A stretch of DNA of 64,000 bases from Sinohyriopsis cumingii (GCA_028554795.2 CM068826.1:102178346-102242345), one strand, 5' to 3'. Positions 26,101 through 36,184 are shown, numbered from the stretch's first letter. The notes: generated from the sequence alone by a model not told the origin. Numbers and translations: made by a program.

Positions 26101-27647
26101 TGTGATGTGATTTGGATTTTTAACGTAGCTTTAACAATTTTTCAGTCATATCGCTACGATCTCTGCAATGTGGCAGTTTATAGTGATGTCTAGCACTGGG
26201 GCATCATGCCGCAGACATGTAGCATGATGTCCCACCCAATCACATTATCCTGACACCGGGCCGACCAGTCCTAACACTAACCTCTTAATGCTGAGCGCCA
26301 AGCGAGGCAGCTGTTAGTACCGTTTTTGTAAGTCTTTGGTATGACTCAGCCGGGGATCGAACCCACGACCTCCCGCATCCGAGGCGGACGCTCTAACCAC
26401 TAGGCCACCGGAGCGGTCCCCACGGACTTGTACCATCCCGTGTTACCTCACCATTGTCAAGGCAAACTGATGTTTCCTTTGTGCCGTACTTGTGCCGAAA
26501 CGTGCAACCAAGATCAACCTTGCCAGCACACCCAGGAAGAACGCACCTTGACGGGGACGTGGGTCAGCGTAGAATTGTTTAAAGCTCTGGACATGGGATA
26601 TAAGCTGTTAGAAGTGTACAAAATTTACCACTTTCCCAAGACAGAACAATACCACAAGGATGACCCACTCAGAAAGGCATTTTCGCAGACTACGTGGATG
26701 CCTTTTTGAAACTAAAGCAAGAAGCCAGTGGCTATCCTTCCTGGTGTCACACTCCAGAAGACCAAAAGACATTCAAAGAGAAATACTGGGCACAAGAAGG
26801 CATCTCTTTAGACCACATCGAGAAAAACGAAGGCAGGCGATCGTTTGCCAAAGTGATGTTAAATTGCTTGTGGGGTAAAATGGCACAACGGTCGTGTTTA
26901 CCCAAGACAGAGTATTTGACAGAACCTTCCCGCTACTTCCAGATGATTCACGACAAAACCAAATTCATGAAACACGTGGACGTCGTTCGCGAGGATTTGA
27001 TCTTAGTCAATTACGAAGAAAATCTGAACTTTGTACAAGCCGACGAATTTGGAAAGTCATCATTGCGGCTTATGTGACAGCCCATGCTTGCTTAAAAATT
27101 GTACGAAGCTTTAGAACTGTTAGGGGATCGTGTCCTGTACTTTGACACGGACAGTTGCATCTACATCGATCGACCGGGTCAGCAACACCCTAACATCGAA
27201 GGAGACCGTTTAGGAGCCTGGACAGACGAACACCCCGACGACAAGATTCTACGTTTCGCCAGTGGCGGTCCTAAAAATTACGGCTACCAATACCGGGACA
27301 AACAAGGAGAAGTGCATACGGAGTGCAAAGTGAAAGGACTGACTCTGAATTATCGTACCAGTCGAGTGGTCAACTTTGGGGTATTGAAAGAAGCCTTGCA
27401 ATCTGGAGAGGATGGAAACTTTAAAGTGACCACTCACCAACCGAACAAGATTGTACGTTTACCCACTCACCACATCGTCAGTCGATCCCTGGAAAAAGTC
27501 TATCAAATCGTGTACCAGAAGCGAGTGAGACTTCCCAATCACTTTACGTTGCCGTACGGTCACATCGATGTTGGTCAGCATATAAAAACGGACAACTTCC
27601 AAGAACGACACTTCATTGCGAGGACAAGCGACGAGAAAGATGAATAA
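23191..27647 (+). pseudogene. Protein-primed family B DNA polymerase, disrupted
   Basis: ATG at 23,191. Order of parts: low-complexity acidic/basic start; N-terminal domain (residues about 78-190) that recurs at 27.8 kb; a cysteine-rich zinc-binding region of many CxxC pairs (about 335-460); ExoI FFDFECMQETG; ExoII AHNFSGYDGQFLL; ExoIII YCRSDVDVLRRCC; motif A LDVCSLYPYV; motif B KVMLNCLWGKM; motif C YFDTDSC. These are the proofreading and polymerisation motifs of PolB enzymes that replicate Polinton-like elements. Breaks: +1 frameshift at an A7 run (about 24,755), nonsense TAA at 25,115, SINE insertion at 26,093-26,418, a frameshift at a T4 run (about 26,685), and a compensating pair near 27,055 and 27,095. 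All catalytic residues survive, so decay is recent. Confidence 0.9.
26093..26418 (-). mobile_element. tRNA-derived SINE (about 326 bp) inserted in PolB
   Basis: On the minus strand it starts with a tRNA-like head. An A box (GGCCTAGTGGTTAGAG) is near 26,392-26,407 and a perfect B box GGTTCGATCCC is at 26,353-26,363. A tRNA-unrelated body follows, then a (CATCA)n-type tail at 26,093-26,111. Target-site duplications CCCACGGAC(A/T)TG lie at 26,081-26,092 and 26,419-26,430. Removing the insert and one copy restores the PolB reading PPTD(M/L)YHP across the site. The body resembles central domains shared by molluscan SINE families, but I cannot name the family. RNA polymerase III would transcribe it from the internal promoter. 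Confidence 0.9.
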
Positions 27648-27775
27648 CTCTACGCAGAAAAAAAAAAGAGAAGGAACAAACATCATTGACCTCTTTCACC
27701 ACCATACCGTCACAGCAAAGTGCGTTCAAGAAGGGAAAGGATTCAATAGACCTAAAGGAGTATTTTAGCATCCAA

Positions 27776-28159
27776 ATGACTCAGACAGCGACCTCGAGAA
27801 AATTTAGAACGACAACTTACACCTACACGGTGACATTTAAAGACTTCGCGTCTGACGTTCCAGCCGAGGAAGTATCAGGTTTTATTACGAATCTACTTGA
27901 CTCACTGTTAGAGGAACTCAAATGTCATTGCCAAGTCAAAGATCGAGGTCGTTTGAGCCTATCAATGTATCACGACAGTTTGAACTCGCCTGTATGTCTC
28001 GAATTTAGCACACCTGCAGAAATAACTTCATCCAAACTTTTGAGAGCTATTGAAGACGTGCAGTCGATGAGAGAAAAATTTGACATCACCGATGGAAAAG
28101 TGACTATTCATATGGCATATGTTGTACCTCCATGGGAAGAAGACGATGACTGCTCTTGA
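27776..28159 (+). CDS. Stand-alone paralogue of the PolB N-terminal domain (127 aa)
   Basis: Intact ORF, ATG at 27,776, 128 nt after the PolB stop; the same frame stays open upstream to about 27,686 without another ATG. It shares with PolB residues about 78-190 the motifs RKFRTT(A/T)Y, YTVxFKDFxSDVPxE, GFIT, DSLL, LxSPVxxEFSxPAEIT-like and FDITDGK, in the same order and spacing, then ends in an acidic tail EEDDDCS. Function unknown. As a free copy of a polymerase N-terminal domain it could act in priming, in DNA binding or as a regulator of PolB; all of that is inference. Unlike PolB it carries no stop or frameshift. Confidence 0.75.
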   Translation: MTQTATSRKFRTTTYTYTVTFKDFASDVPAEEVSGFITNLLDSLLEELKCHCQVKDRGRLSLSMYHDSLNSPVCLEFSTPAEITSSKLLRAIEDVQSMREKFDITDGKVTIHMAYVVPPWEEDDDCS

Positions 28160-29173
28160 TCTGCTTACCGATAAGTGTACCTAGCACGATGGACGTAACA
28201 GCAGATTTACGACTGAAAGGGAGTACGTGATGGGAAACATCTATGCTGGGACACAAGTGGTAGCTGACCAGATTTTAAACAACGTATGTGACGGATAGAG
28301 AGACAAACAGGAACTTTCTCTGATTTGATTGTTTGTTACTTGTTTTATTTTAGCTTTTTCTTATAAACGAACATTTAATGTAAATTTGTTGCATATGAAG
28401 TGATTTTAGAAAGGAGTGAACGTTAATTTTAAACATTAGTTTACTAGAGTCAATAACTAAACAACTCGTAAATAGGTTTGTTTTATGTCCAAATGTTTAT
28501 GTATTAAATGGATATTGCTTAGACCAAAGCACAGGCTAGAGTGCCCATGTATATACTTGAATAAATGTTTTGAACCCATACAACAGACTTTTCTTTTTAG
28601 AGTCTCTATTCTATCTGTGAGTCTTTCTTTAGAATATTTCTGTCCTCTTTTCTGTGTGTTTGGATGTGTATTTGTTTGTTTCTGTATGTCTATGTTTGTC
28701 CCTATCAACCCTTTGTCCCTACAAATACATTTCACCCTATAAAAGGTTTTGACGCTATAAACCTATGACGTCACCAATGTTTAATTCCCATTGATCCCCA
28801 GGTGACATTCCCATGTTCAATTCCCATTGACGCCAAAGTGCAAACCCCATATTTTAACGTTAAAGTCCCATTGACGCTAAAGCACCGGTCCTGTTCAATT
28901 TCCATGTTCAATTCCCCTTGACGCTCTACAGTTCCATCCATGCTAAAATTCCCCATGTTAAATTCCCCTTGACGCCAGAGTGCATGGACCGTTTTTGCAT
29001 GGTAAGTCCATTGACGCTAGGGTGGCCCTATATACTACTACCGTGTTTTCAAACGAAGCTTTTGATTGTGGGTTTTTGATGACCAGATTTGAGGAAAATC
29101 TTGATGTGCGACAACAAGATTTATATTTTCTAATAAGTATAGGATGAAATGTCTTTTGTCCCTTAATACCTGC

Positions 29174-29175
<2 letters not shown>
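28160..29175. other. Non-coding flank of PolB element with a decayed minisatellite
   Basis: No recognisable gene. A short open piece near 28,225-28,300 (MGNIYAGTQVVADQILNNVC) follows the stand-alone ORF but has no known match. The stretch 28,780-29,025 is a decayed tandem repeat listed separately. Confidence 0.5.
28780..29025. repeat. Degenerate minisatellite based on TTCAATTCCCATTGACGC
   Basis: TTAATTCCCATTGA, TTCAATTCCCATTGACGCCA, AAGTCCCATTGACGCTA, TTCAATTCCCCTTGACGC, TTAAATTCCCCTTGACGCCA and AAGTCCATTGACGCTA recur at irregular spacings of roughly 30-60 bp, alternating with CATG and AAAGTGCA-like spacers. At least six units. Confidence 0.75.

Positions 29176-29211
<36 letters not shown>
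29176..29211. repeat. (GA)n microsatellite
   Basis: GA run of about 18 units, ending 17 bp below the RPTP P-loop exon boundary in plus coordinates. Confidence 0.95.
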
Positions 29212-29212
<1 letters not shown>

Positions 29213-29228
29213 CTCGTTTTTGTATTAC

Positions 29229-29364
29229 CTCAGTCTGTACCAAGTTGACTCTTTGCCCCCTGAGTTGAGCAACACAAGGAAATATGTGCACGTACTGCTT
29301 GTCTATCCCTTGATCGACCAAATAGTCCAAGGCAATGTAGGTGCCGGTCCTGCCTATTCCGGCG
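29229..29364 (-). CDS. RPTP D1 exon: catalytic P-loop
   Basis: A 136-nt exon (phase 2 in, phase 0 out; acceptor TTATCACAG, donor GAG|GTAATA). Joined to the previous exon it gives HCSAGIGRTG, the full CX5R catalytic P-loop, followed by TYIALDYLVDQ and LRGQRVNLVQTE, the start of the Q loop. The following intron is about 9.8 kb long and contains the PolB element at 23-28 kb. Confidence 0.92.
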
Positions 29365-30093
29365 CTGTGATAAAATGCGTGTTTAAAAGAATAACTTATT
29401 TTTCCTTCGACAATGTTGTATACTTATTATTATTATTATTATTATTAGTAGTAGTAGTAATAACAGTAGTATTATTAATGGTAGTATTTTTTATTATTAT
29501 AGGGGTACCGTTACTGCATCGAGTTATCGCAGACACCGAGTTACTGCGAAGCGACTAAAAGTTAGGGACCACTGTAAGAAATACTAGAATGAGCAACAAC
29601 AATCTTTGCGATTTTCCTAAATACAAACTAACGCATCTACTATTTACAACTCCTACTCCATTCTCAAAGTCGTACACAATTTTGTTACCTCATAAGCAGA
29701 TTTCAATCTTTCAAACAAGTTTATGGCCGTTGTTTCCAGAGATTTGCGTTGAAAAAAAAATGAAAAAAAAAAAAAAAAATGTACAACTACTGACAGGACC
29801 GCAAAGTCATGTTTTATATCATTTCTTTTTGTTGTTTTTCCTTCGCATTTAGAAAAGCGTCGAGACATTGCATTTCGGAAGTAGGTGAAATAATTACTTT
29901 TTAGGACGTCTTCATGCAATAAGTCGCAGATATTTATTTCTGCACATCATAATGTGTGAACAAAACACCTATAAAAGACGTGCAACAATTTGGTTAGGAA
30001 TTTACAGCATATTCAAAACTCATACTTTAATTTCATAGTACCAATTAAAGTTTGATCGACAAAAATATATGCGTAGGAAATAATGTATACACT

Positions 30094-30094
30094 C

Positions 30095-30156
<62 letters not shown>
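30094..30156. repeat. (TAA)n/(TTA)n inverted trinucleotide repeat
   Basis: About nine AAT units followed directly by about eleven ATT units, a near-perfect self-complementary hairpin. It ends within three bases of the donor site of the WPD-loop exon (30,158). Confidence 0.95.
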
Positions 30157-30157
30157 C

Positions 30158-30306
30158 CTGCAGTGGACAACTGTTGGGCTCTGTTTGTGGGGCTGCGCGT
30201 TCCTAACCTTGTGCCAGAATTGAACAATGGAAGAGGCGACTGCCGGTACTCCTTTATCCGGCCATGCAGTGAAATGAAACTGTGTGACTTGTTTAGTTGT
30301 ATTTTC
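30158..30306 (-). CDS. RPTP D1 exon: WPD loop
   Basis: A 149-nt exon (phase 0 in, phase 2 out). It encodes TKQVTQFHFTAWPDKGVP, which carries the general-acid aspartate of the WPD loop, and ends with SPTVVHC, reaching the catalytic cysteine. The donor CAG|GTGAAT lies three bases from a (TTA)n/(TAA)n inverted microsatellite at 30,094-30,154. D1 therefore has the WPD acid and should be catalytically competent. Confidence 0.9.
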
Positions 30307-30749
30307 CTGTTACAGATAACAGACACGCTGCTTCAGTTTGTTGCTGTCGCATCTTTCTGATATTTGTAATTATTCAGTTTTTATTTTCTCTATGCTTGAT
30401 AAACGTTTTAAGGAGAATAATATAATTATAATAAATTTGTTAGACGGTATTGGTAACTAATGTTGAAAAGCGGTGAAAACAATAATTTTCTTAGTAACCT
30501 TTGTACGAATTGCATCACGTACCTTTGGAATCTCAAGTTCTCTTTCATCGTTCATTAGCAGAAGATAATAATTTCATGATTAAAACGAACATAATGTATT
30601 TTAAGCACCGACGACTGAATACAATATGTATGTATTTATTTATCAAGAGCCTTCAGATGGATAAAATGTTAATATATGTATCATATGTCCATTACGGATA
30701 TTATAATACTTGAACTATAAGCTAGAATATGTCACGTAATGCGATTTAC

Positions 30750-30872
30750 CACTGTCATGGTCAGGGTCCTTATGTCATATTCAGCAAACGTGTCAACATG
30801 CACTAGTGTAACCTTAATTCCGCCATATTGCTGCTGGGATCCCTCGTTGGGCCAGTACTGCAGACATTTCAT
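30750..30872 (-). CDS. RPTP D1 exon: KCLQYWP
   Basis: A 123-nt, 41-codon phase 0-0 exon (acceptor TGTCTAG, donor GTG|GTAAAT). It encodes MKCLQYWPNEG, then strand residues GGIKVTLVHVDTFAEYDIRT, matching the conserved KCxQYWP motif of D1 domains and the strand leading to the WPD loop. Confidence 0.87.
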
Positions 30873-31292
30873 CTAGACAGAATAATGTACAACAATGGAC
30901 ATTTTGAGAAAAATGTTATTTAGATTCACTCAATCGGACAAAGTAATAGAAAATAAAACAACAAACTCTTTGGAAGACTTTACACTGACATTATTGAAAA
31001 TAAGACAAAGCGAATGGGAGACAAACTTTCAGAATGTGGGTCTTTACACTTCACGTTATGTGTAGCAATTACTTGATAGCGAATGAGGAAAAACATATTT
31101 TTGTGTGGTGTCTGGTGGCCTATTCAGCTTCTGTATGTTTGTTACCTGTCTAAAATACTGATTTAACTTTTATTTCGTGGAATTTGTTTACGTCATCAAA
31201 ATGCAGTGTAAACTAAGTACGAATTTTACAACTATTTTCTTTTCTTTCTCTACTTTTTTCTACCATGACATACTATTGATTGGAATGCTTAC

Positions 31293-31390
31293 CGTATCAC
31301 CTTCAGCAAGACGGGTGAGCATGACTATTTTCTCTACGTCTTGTTGGTATATCATTCTCCAGAAATCATTAATACTGAATTTTGTTGTTC
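31293..31390 (-). CDS. RPTP D1 exon: DFWRMIYQ
   Basis: A 98-nt exon (phase 1 in, phase 0 out; acceptor TTTCCAG, donor ACG|GTAAGC). It encodes TTKFSINDFWRMIYQQ followed by EKIVMLTRL, the helix and core beta strand of the PTP fold (family consensus DFWRMxWE...IVMLT). Both splice sites are strong. Confidence 0.86.
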
Positions 31391-31698
31391 CTGGAAAGAG
31401 ATGGCAATTCGATGGAATGGAAAGGTTAGAATTAGCTTGTTTTCATGGCAATACACAAGGCATTGTTAAGAATGATACCACTATATGCCCTATACCTGAA
31501 GCATAACACTTTATATACAGCATCTTAAGCAGATTATTGTATATTAAGTATTGAAATAAATACGTCTTTCATTATTCCTTAAATGAAATACGACATTAGA
31601 AAGCTGCCAATGTTGATTTTACAATATAAGACTAGATACATACATTGTGAAGAAACATTTATAATAAAAATTGTATTAAACATGAAAATCAAAATTAC

Positions 31699-31735
31699 CT
31701 TGGGATGCTATATATGCTTTTGGTCTTGAATATCC
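31699..31735 (-). CDS. RPTP D1 exon: YIASQ
   Basis: A 37-nt exon (phase 0 in, phase 1 out; acceptor TTTACAG, donor CAAG|GTAATT). It encodes GYSRPKAYIASQ, the conserved PTP strand preceding the QGP motif. It is recognised because both neighbouring exons join it in frame to give FIE-GYSRPKAYIASQ-GTTKF. The QGP proline is replaced by Thr. Confidence 0.8.
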
Positions 31736-32176
31736 CTGTAAATACACAAGAGTATCAAAGAAATAAATCAAATCATACAAAAGTGCTTAAGATGTTACTT
31801 ATTTTATCATTCTTATAATACGATACGTGGAATATAAATACAGCAAATGTGTTTATACTTATTCGCGAATTTAAATTAAAATTTTGAAGACAACAGGTAT
31901 ATCTGAAACTTGTTATATAAACACTTGTTTTAAATATCCATTTGTTTAAAAAACGGTAATTAAGCCATTTCAGTATTTCGTGGTCTCGTTGATATGTGTT
32001 AATCTGCTTTTATGACTCACTTACCATATGGAGCTAAGATCCCAAATTAAATACTATACAGTAGAAGTCTTTTTTACTTCACTCATTATGAAAATATTAA
32101 ATAACACTAATGTTGCAACATATTAATAAATTACAAATCATTTTAAGTAAGCCATTCAAATAAAAAAAATACTTAC

Positions 32177-32237
32177 TTCTATAAAAGATGCGTTTATGTA
32201 GTCTGATTTGTCTTCTCCAACAGGCATAAGTTTGACT
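32177..32237 (-). CDS. RPTP D1 exon: DYINASFIE
   Basis: A 61-nt exon with donor GAA|GTAAGT (phase 0). It encodes VKLMPVGEDKSDYINASFIE, matching the conserved phosphotyrosine-recognition-loop region of PTP D1. The exact 5' boundary is uncertain: AAG|AGTC (32,237) or AAGAG|TC (32,235), depending on whether a microexon lies upstream. Confidence 0.8.
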
Positions 32238-34569
32238 CTTGTGTAACATAAAAATGAATACTAAATCCTTTCTAAAAACGTGAACAATACATTAAAGGTA
32301 CATGCACAGGCGCACATACACAAATGCGTACACAAATGCGTAATGTACGAACACTGGAACTTGATAAACGTGATATCTGCATGATAACTATTTATTGAAT
32401 AAACGTATTTTGCACCATCCACGAGATAGAATGTAAGCACAGTTCAACCTTTCTTAATCCGTCCGATGTAAGATGGAATAATGTTTGCAATATATTCGTT
32501 GCACAGTATTAGCTTCCGTTAGTGCTTCTCAATACTAAAGAGTAAATGGTCTATAGCTGCAAATTGGAATCAGATCACAATTTATAATTCCGGTTCAGTA
32601 CCCACGAATGCAGTCCCACTCTAATTTGGAGCATTGTTTCATGTCTAGTTTTGGTGATGATACAAGAGTTAGATTTAGGCATTCTTAGTGAAAAGGTAAT
32701 AGTTTATTCTTTAGAAATTGAGCTTATGGCGTGGTTGTCTGTGTATATTTCGGCGATAGTGCACAGTGAGTAATAAGACCTTGGTGATGATCCGGAAGTG
32801 ACGTATGTGTTTCATTTCACATTGCTTTGTTTACAGTCCAGCCTCTCAAATAAATGCCGGTGAACCTTTGACAAGAACTTCACCGTCAAGTCATCATTGA
32901 AGGTATTTTAGATTAACATATGATTTGTTTTGATTGGAACACAGTGGAAAGATCAGTTTTGATAAACAAATGTAGAGACTATCTATTAGAATTAATTGTG
33001 ATCTGAATCCATTTATAGTGGCAGGATTCTTTACACTGTATATGCATTGTCACGTGGTAAATAGCATACCCCACAGTTAAATTTGGATCTTTTGCTTTAG
33101 ATGCCATGACAACTATGGTCTGATAGATCAGATATAACTATATTTATTTTATTGCAGAAAACATATGACCGTTTGAATCTATGTAACTTCATCAACTTAA
33201 AGGAAAAAAATAAAGACAGTGATTTAATTTAATCATCGTTGTTGCAGTTTTAAGGAGAAGTTTATCATATCATTAATATGTAATTCATTGTTAGCAGACA
33301 TCTGAACTATTCTTTGTAGGGACTGCATATTTTCTTTCACTATAGGAGTAATAATATGCTTTTACAAGAGCAACACCCAACTACATACTTTTAACATAAT
33401 GTTAGATTAATTTTTTCTCTCTCTATCTCTGAATTTAGTACCAAGAAAATTAGGTTGATTAAATACAGTGTTAAAAGTCGTTTCTTTTCTTTGCTATTCA
33501 CGTCTTTGTTGTAAATGCATTTTATTCAAATAGCTTTAAAAATGTTTGTTATGTTGAGGCCATTAGAAGCGAGTAGAAGTAATGACGTATTATTTTATTA
33601 ATAAACATTCATATTTGCCTTATTTGTACTAAAATGCTTATGCCATTCAAGGAAAAAATATGACTGCAAACCTGAATTATATATCTATTCTGGCCCTTAT
33701 AATGGCACATGTAACGATGTTATAGAAAGTAGATGACAGTGGTTATTTAACAAGCTGAATTAGCTTAAGGTACTTACGTTCGAGCATAAATACATACATA
33801 GTAAACCATCTTTTGTTGATGAACTTATCTCTAAATATTTTTCGATAAATTGTACTAAGGGTTTAATTCAGTTTTTTAAAAAAAAATTCTTGAAACTTAA
33901 ATGTATGTGGGTTAATTTGACACTTGTCCAATAATCCATACTGTCTTTATTAGTCCTATTTGGTTTTACAGATGCAATGTAACATCCACATATTTTCATG
34001 TAAGATTTGACGCTTATCAAATCATTACAACCCGAGGCATGAATCCACTGTGACTTAGAATTAGACTGTTTAAAAAATTGATAAAATACACAAGTGTTAT
34101 TAGCTCTACCTTTCGGCTGTTACACCCGTACACAGCACAATGATCGTGCCCGCCCATTTTATTCAACATGAATGATATATAAGTTTTGATTTGACGTGTT
34201 TACCGATGCTTGTATTCTACAATGACAGCGACTCAATTGCCCCTTCAATTGCTTGTCTCGCAAAAGCCGAGGCAATAGCATAGGATCTTGAGGCAACATT
34301 GTACGCGCAGAATAATGTGAAAGGGTGAAAGGACTGTACCAAGAGAGAAATCTTCGTAACATTGTTTGATTTAAAACTATACGCAAGTGATACACGTTCA
34401 CTGAAGCAATTATTCCTGACCAATATGAAAATTATTTTCAAAATAGAAAGATCATAAATGTCTATAATTCAACATAGAATATTTGCATAAGCGAAACTTC
34501 ATGGATATCAAATAAAGATATTATTCCAACATTCGGTATCGTAGTCAATTAATAATAGAACTGACTTAC

Positions 34570-34657
34570 ATGGGTAAAGACCTTTGTATCGGTTCTTCTG
34601 ACGGTTGCTTGTCTTTGATGCTGCTTTTACTGGAGAAAGTAACCCAGACGGTAGAGC
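34570..34657 (-). CDS. RPTP D1 exon: wedge end and NRYKG motif
   Basis: An 88-nt exon (phase 0 in, phase 1 out; acceptor CATTTCAG, donor CCAT|GTAAGT). It encodes ALPSG...KTSNRQKNRYKGLYP, the conserved D1 entry motif usually written KNRYxNILP. The next detected exon (32,177-32,237) fits the phase directly only if its acceptor is moved 2 nt to 32,235, which yields LYP-F-KLMP. Family members normally have about five more residues (YDHSR-like) here. A 3n+1-nt microexon in the 2.3-kb intron is therefore possible; I did not find it. Confidence 0.82.
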
Positions 34658-35289
34658 CTGAAATGTACACCTAATTTCATCGTTGATGAAATAAGATTGT
34701 CTAATTAAGCAATATTTTTGGAAAATAGATATACAAAATATTCCCACATAGTAGTTCACGATACATGTCCTTTAAATTCCTTCTGTTCTTAGTTTTCGTT
34801 TAGACTTAATTTCTAGTTTTCATTCTTTAAAGGTCAGGATCAAACGGGTAAGATTATATTGATATTAAGTGACTATTACTATCGTTTGTTCCTAAACTAT
34901 GCAACAGAGAAGAAGCGAAACTACCAAGCTTAGTTTAATCAGAACATAGTGAAGTTTTCATGAATACAAAGTGAAAATTGAAAAGACACTGATAGTATTG
35001 TGAATTAAATCCCAGATAATCCTATATGTTCATAAGTTTAAAAGTACAATATGTTCCGAATGAATTCTAATAGTCTTGAGTGTCTTGATCTTTCACAATG
35101 ATATAATCCAGAATCTCTCTTAATGAATATTTCGCCGTAGATAAAATAGAATTTCCGAGGTAACTAACAAGGTCATGAATTTGGATGTAAGTAAAGAACT
35201 TGTATACTTCATAGAATCATGACAAAAATCCGATAGAAAGATGATACTCATTGTTAGTTGAACATAATATCTATCTATCTATTTATCTA

Positions 35290-35293
<4 letters not shown>

Positions 35294-35386
<93 letters not shown>
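35294..35386. repeat. (CT)n(AT)n compound microsatellite
   Basis: About 15 CT units followed by about 30 AT units, in an RPTP intron. Confidence 0.95.
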
Positions 35387-35388
<2 letters not shown>

Positions 35389-35772
35389 CTCTTAATCTGA
35401 GTAACCGAAAAAAGCGAAATCCAACAAGTTTTTTTTTAAAATTCAGCACGTATTTTATTTGACTCATAAAATATGTTGCATTTTTGAATTTACACATGGG
35501 CAAATCACAACACATTCAACGCATAAATTAAATACGATTTTTCTACAATAAATTACTATATCGTTATATAAGCACTTTCAGTTAACGGGTAATTTGTTGA
35601 AACTGTTACAGTGTTGTTGACTTTTTTAGCACTTTTTCCAAAGCATGGTACACTTTCTTCATTTTATTTGTACTATATATTTGCCGCATTTTATCGTCTA
35701 AACCGAAGTTGTTACTGACTTTTTGTAGAACATATCTCTAAGAGTAGTTTCAATGATCACAAATAACATTGC

Positions 35773-35777
<5 letters not shown>

Positions 35778-35812
<35 letters not shown>
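35778..35812. repeat. (ATT)n microsatellite beside a splice donor
   Basis: About 11 ATT units lying 11-13 bases into the intron after the juxtamembrane exon 2 donor (minus strand). Confidence 0.95.
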
Positions 35813-35824
35813 ACCATGAAAAAC

Positions 35825-36015
35825 CTCAAACTCGTCCGATAGTTTGCTTCCATGAAGTGTTTTCTCCTGGACATAATCCCACAGATTAGATAACATGACT
35901 GCACCGCGTGGAATGAGAGCATTCCCCTCCATATTGTAGTAAGTGTTATCTGTGGAGGCATATTCATCCGATGCTTCAATCTTTGTGCATTGTTCTTTCG
36001 AGTCCTCTTCATGTA
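35825..36015 (-). CDS. RPTP juxtamembrane exon 2 and start of D1 wedge
   Basis: A 191-nt exon (phase 1 in, phase 0 out). It encodes an acidic segment (HEEDSKEQ), a tyrosine cluster DNTYYNMEGNALI, and then LWDYVQEK and LSDEFE, the helix-turn-helix wedge that precedes RPTP D1 domains. I chose the donor GAG|GTTTTT because it gives phase 0 and the family-typical junction EFE|ALPSG. The alternative GT seven bases later gives a frame that does not fit the next exon. An (ATT)n run begins about 11 bases inside the intron. YYNM resembles a Grb2-type SH2 docking motif (pYxN); that is inference. Confidence 0.8.
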
Positions 36016-36085
36016 CTACCAAATATATAAACGTTTGGCATATATGAGGCAATGTTTAAATGTATTCTCTGAAATATATCAATGA

Positions 36086-36090
<5 letters not shown>

Positions 36091-36178
<88 letters not shown>

Positions 36179-36184
36179 TGTATG
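36091..36184. repeat. (AT)n(GTAT)n compound microsatellite
   Basis: About 30 AT units followed by about eight GTAT units, in the short intron between the two juxtamembrane exons. Confidence 0.95.

Larger units (their letters stand above)
23191..28159 (+). mobile_element. PolB-bearing self-synthesising element 2 (Polinton/adintovirus-like), antisense in RPTP intron
   Basis: Contains a complete but broken family B DNA polymerase and a separate small gene homologous to its N-terminus. It lies on the plus strand inside the 9.8-kb intron between the P-loop exon and Q-loop exon of the RPTP. GC content and codon use look higher than in the flanking intron, as expected for a recently acquired block. 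No integrase, capsid or ATPase gene and no terminal inverted repeats were found, so this is a partial element. Borders are those of coding homology only. Confidence 0.75.

Noticed and set aside
26340-26418. Functional tRNA gene
   Set aside because: A and B boxes are good, but it has a tRNA-unrelated body, a simple-repeat tail and target duplications, which define a SINE.
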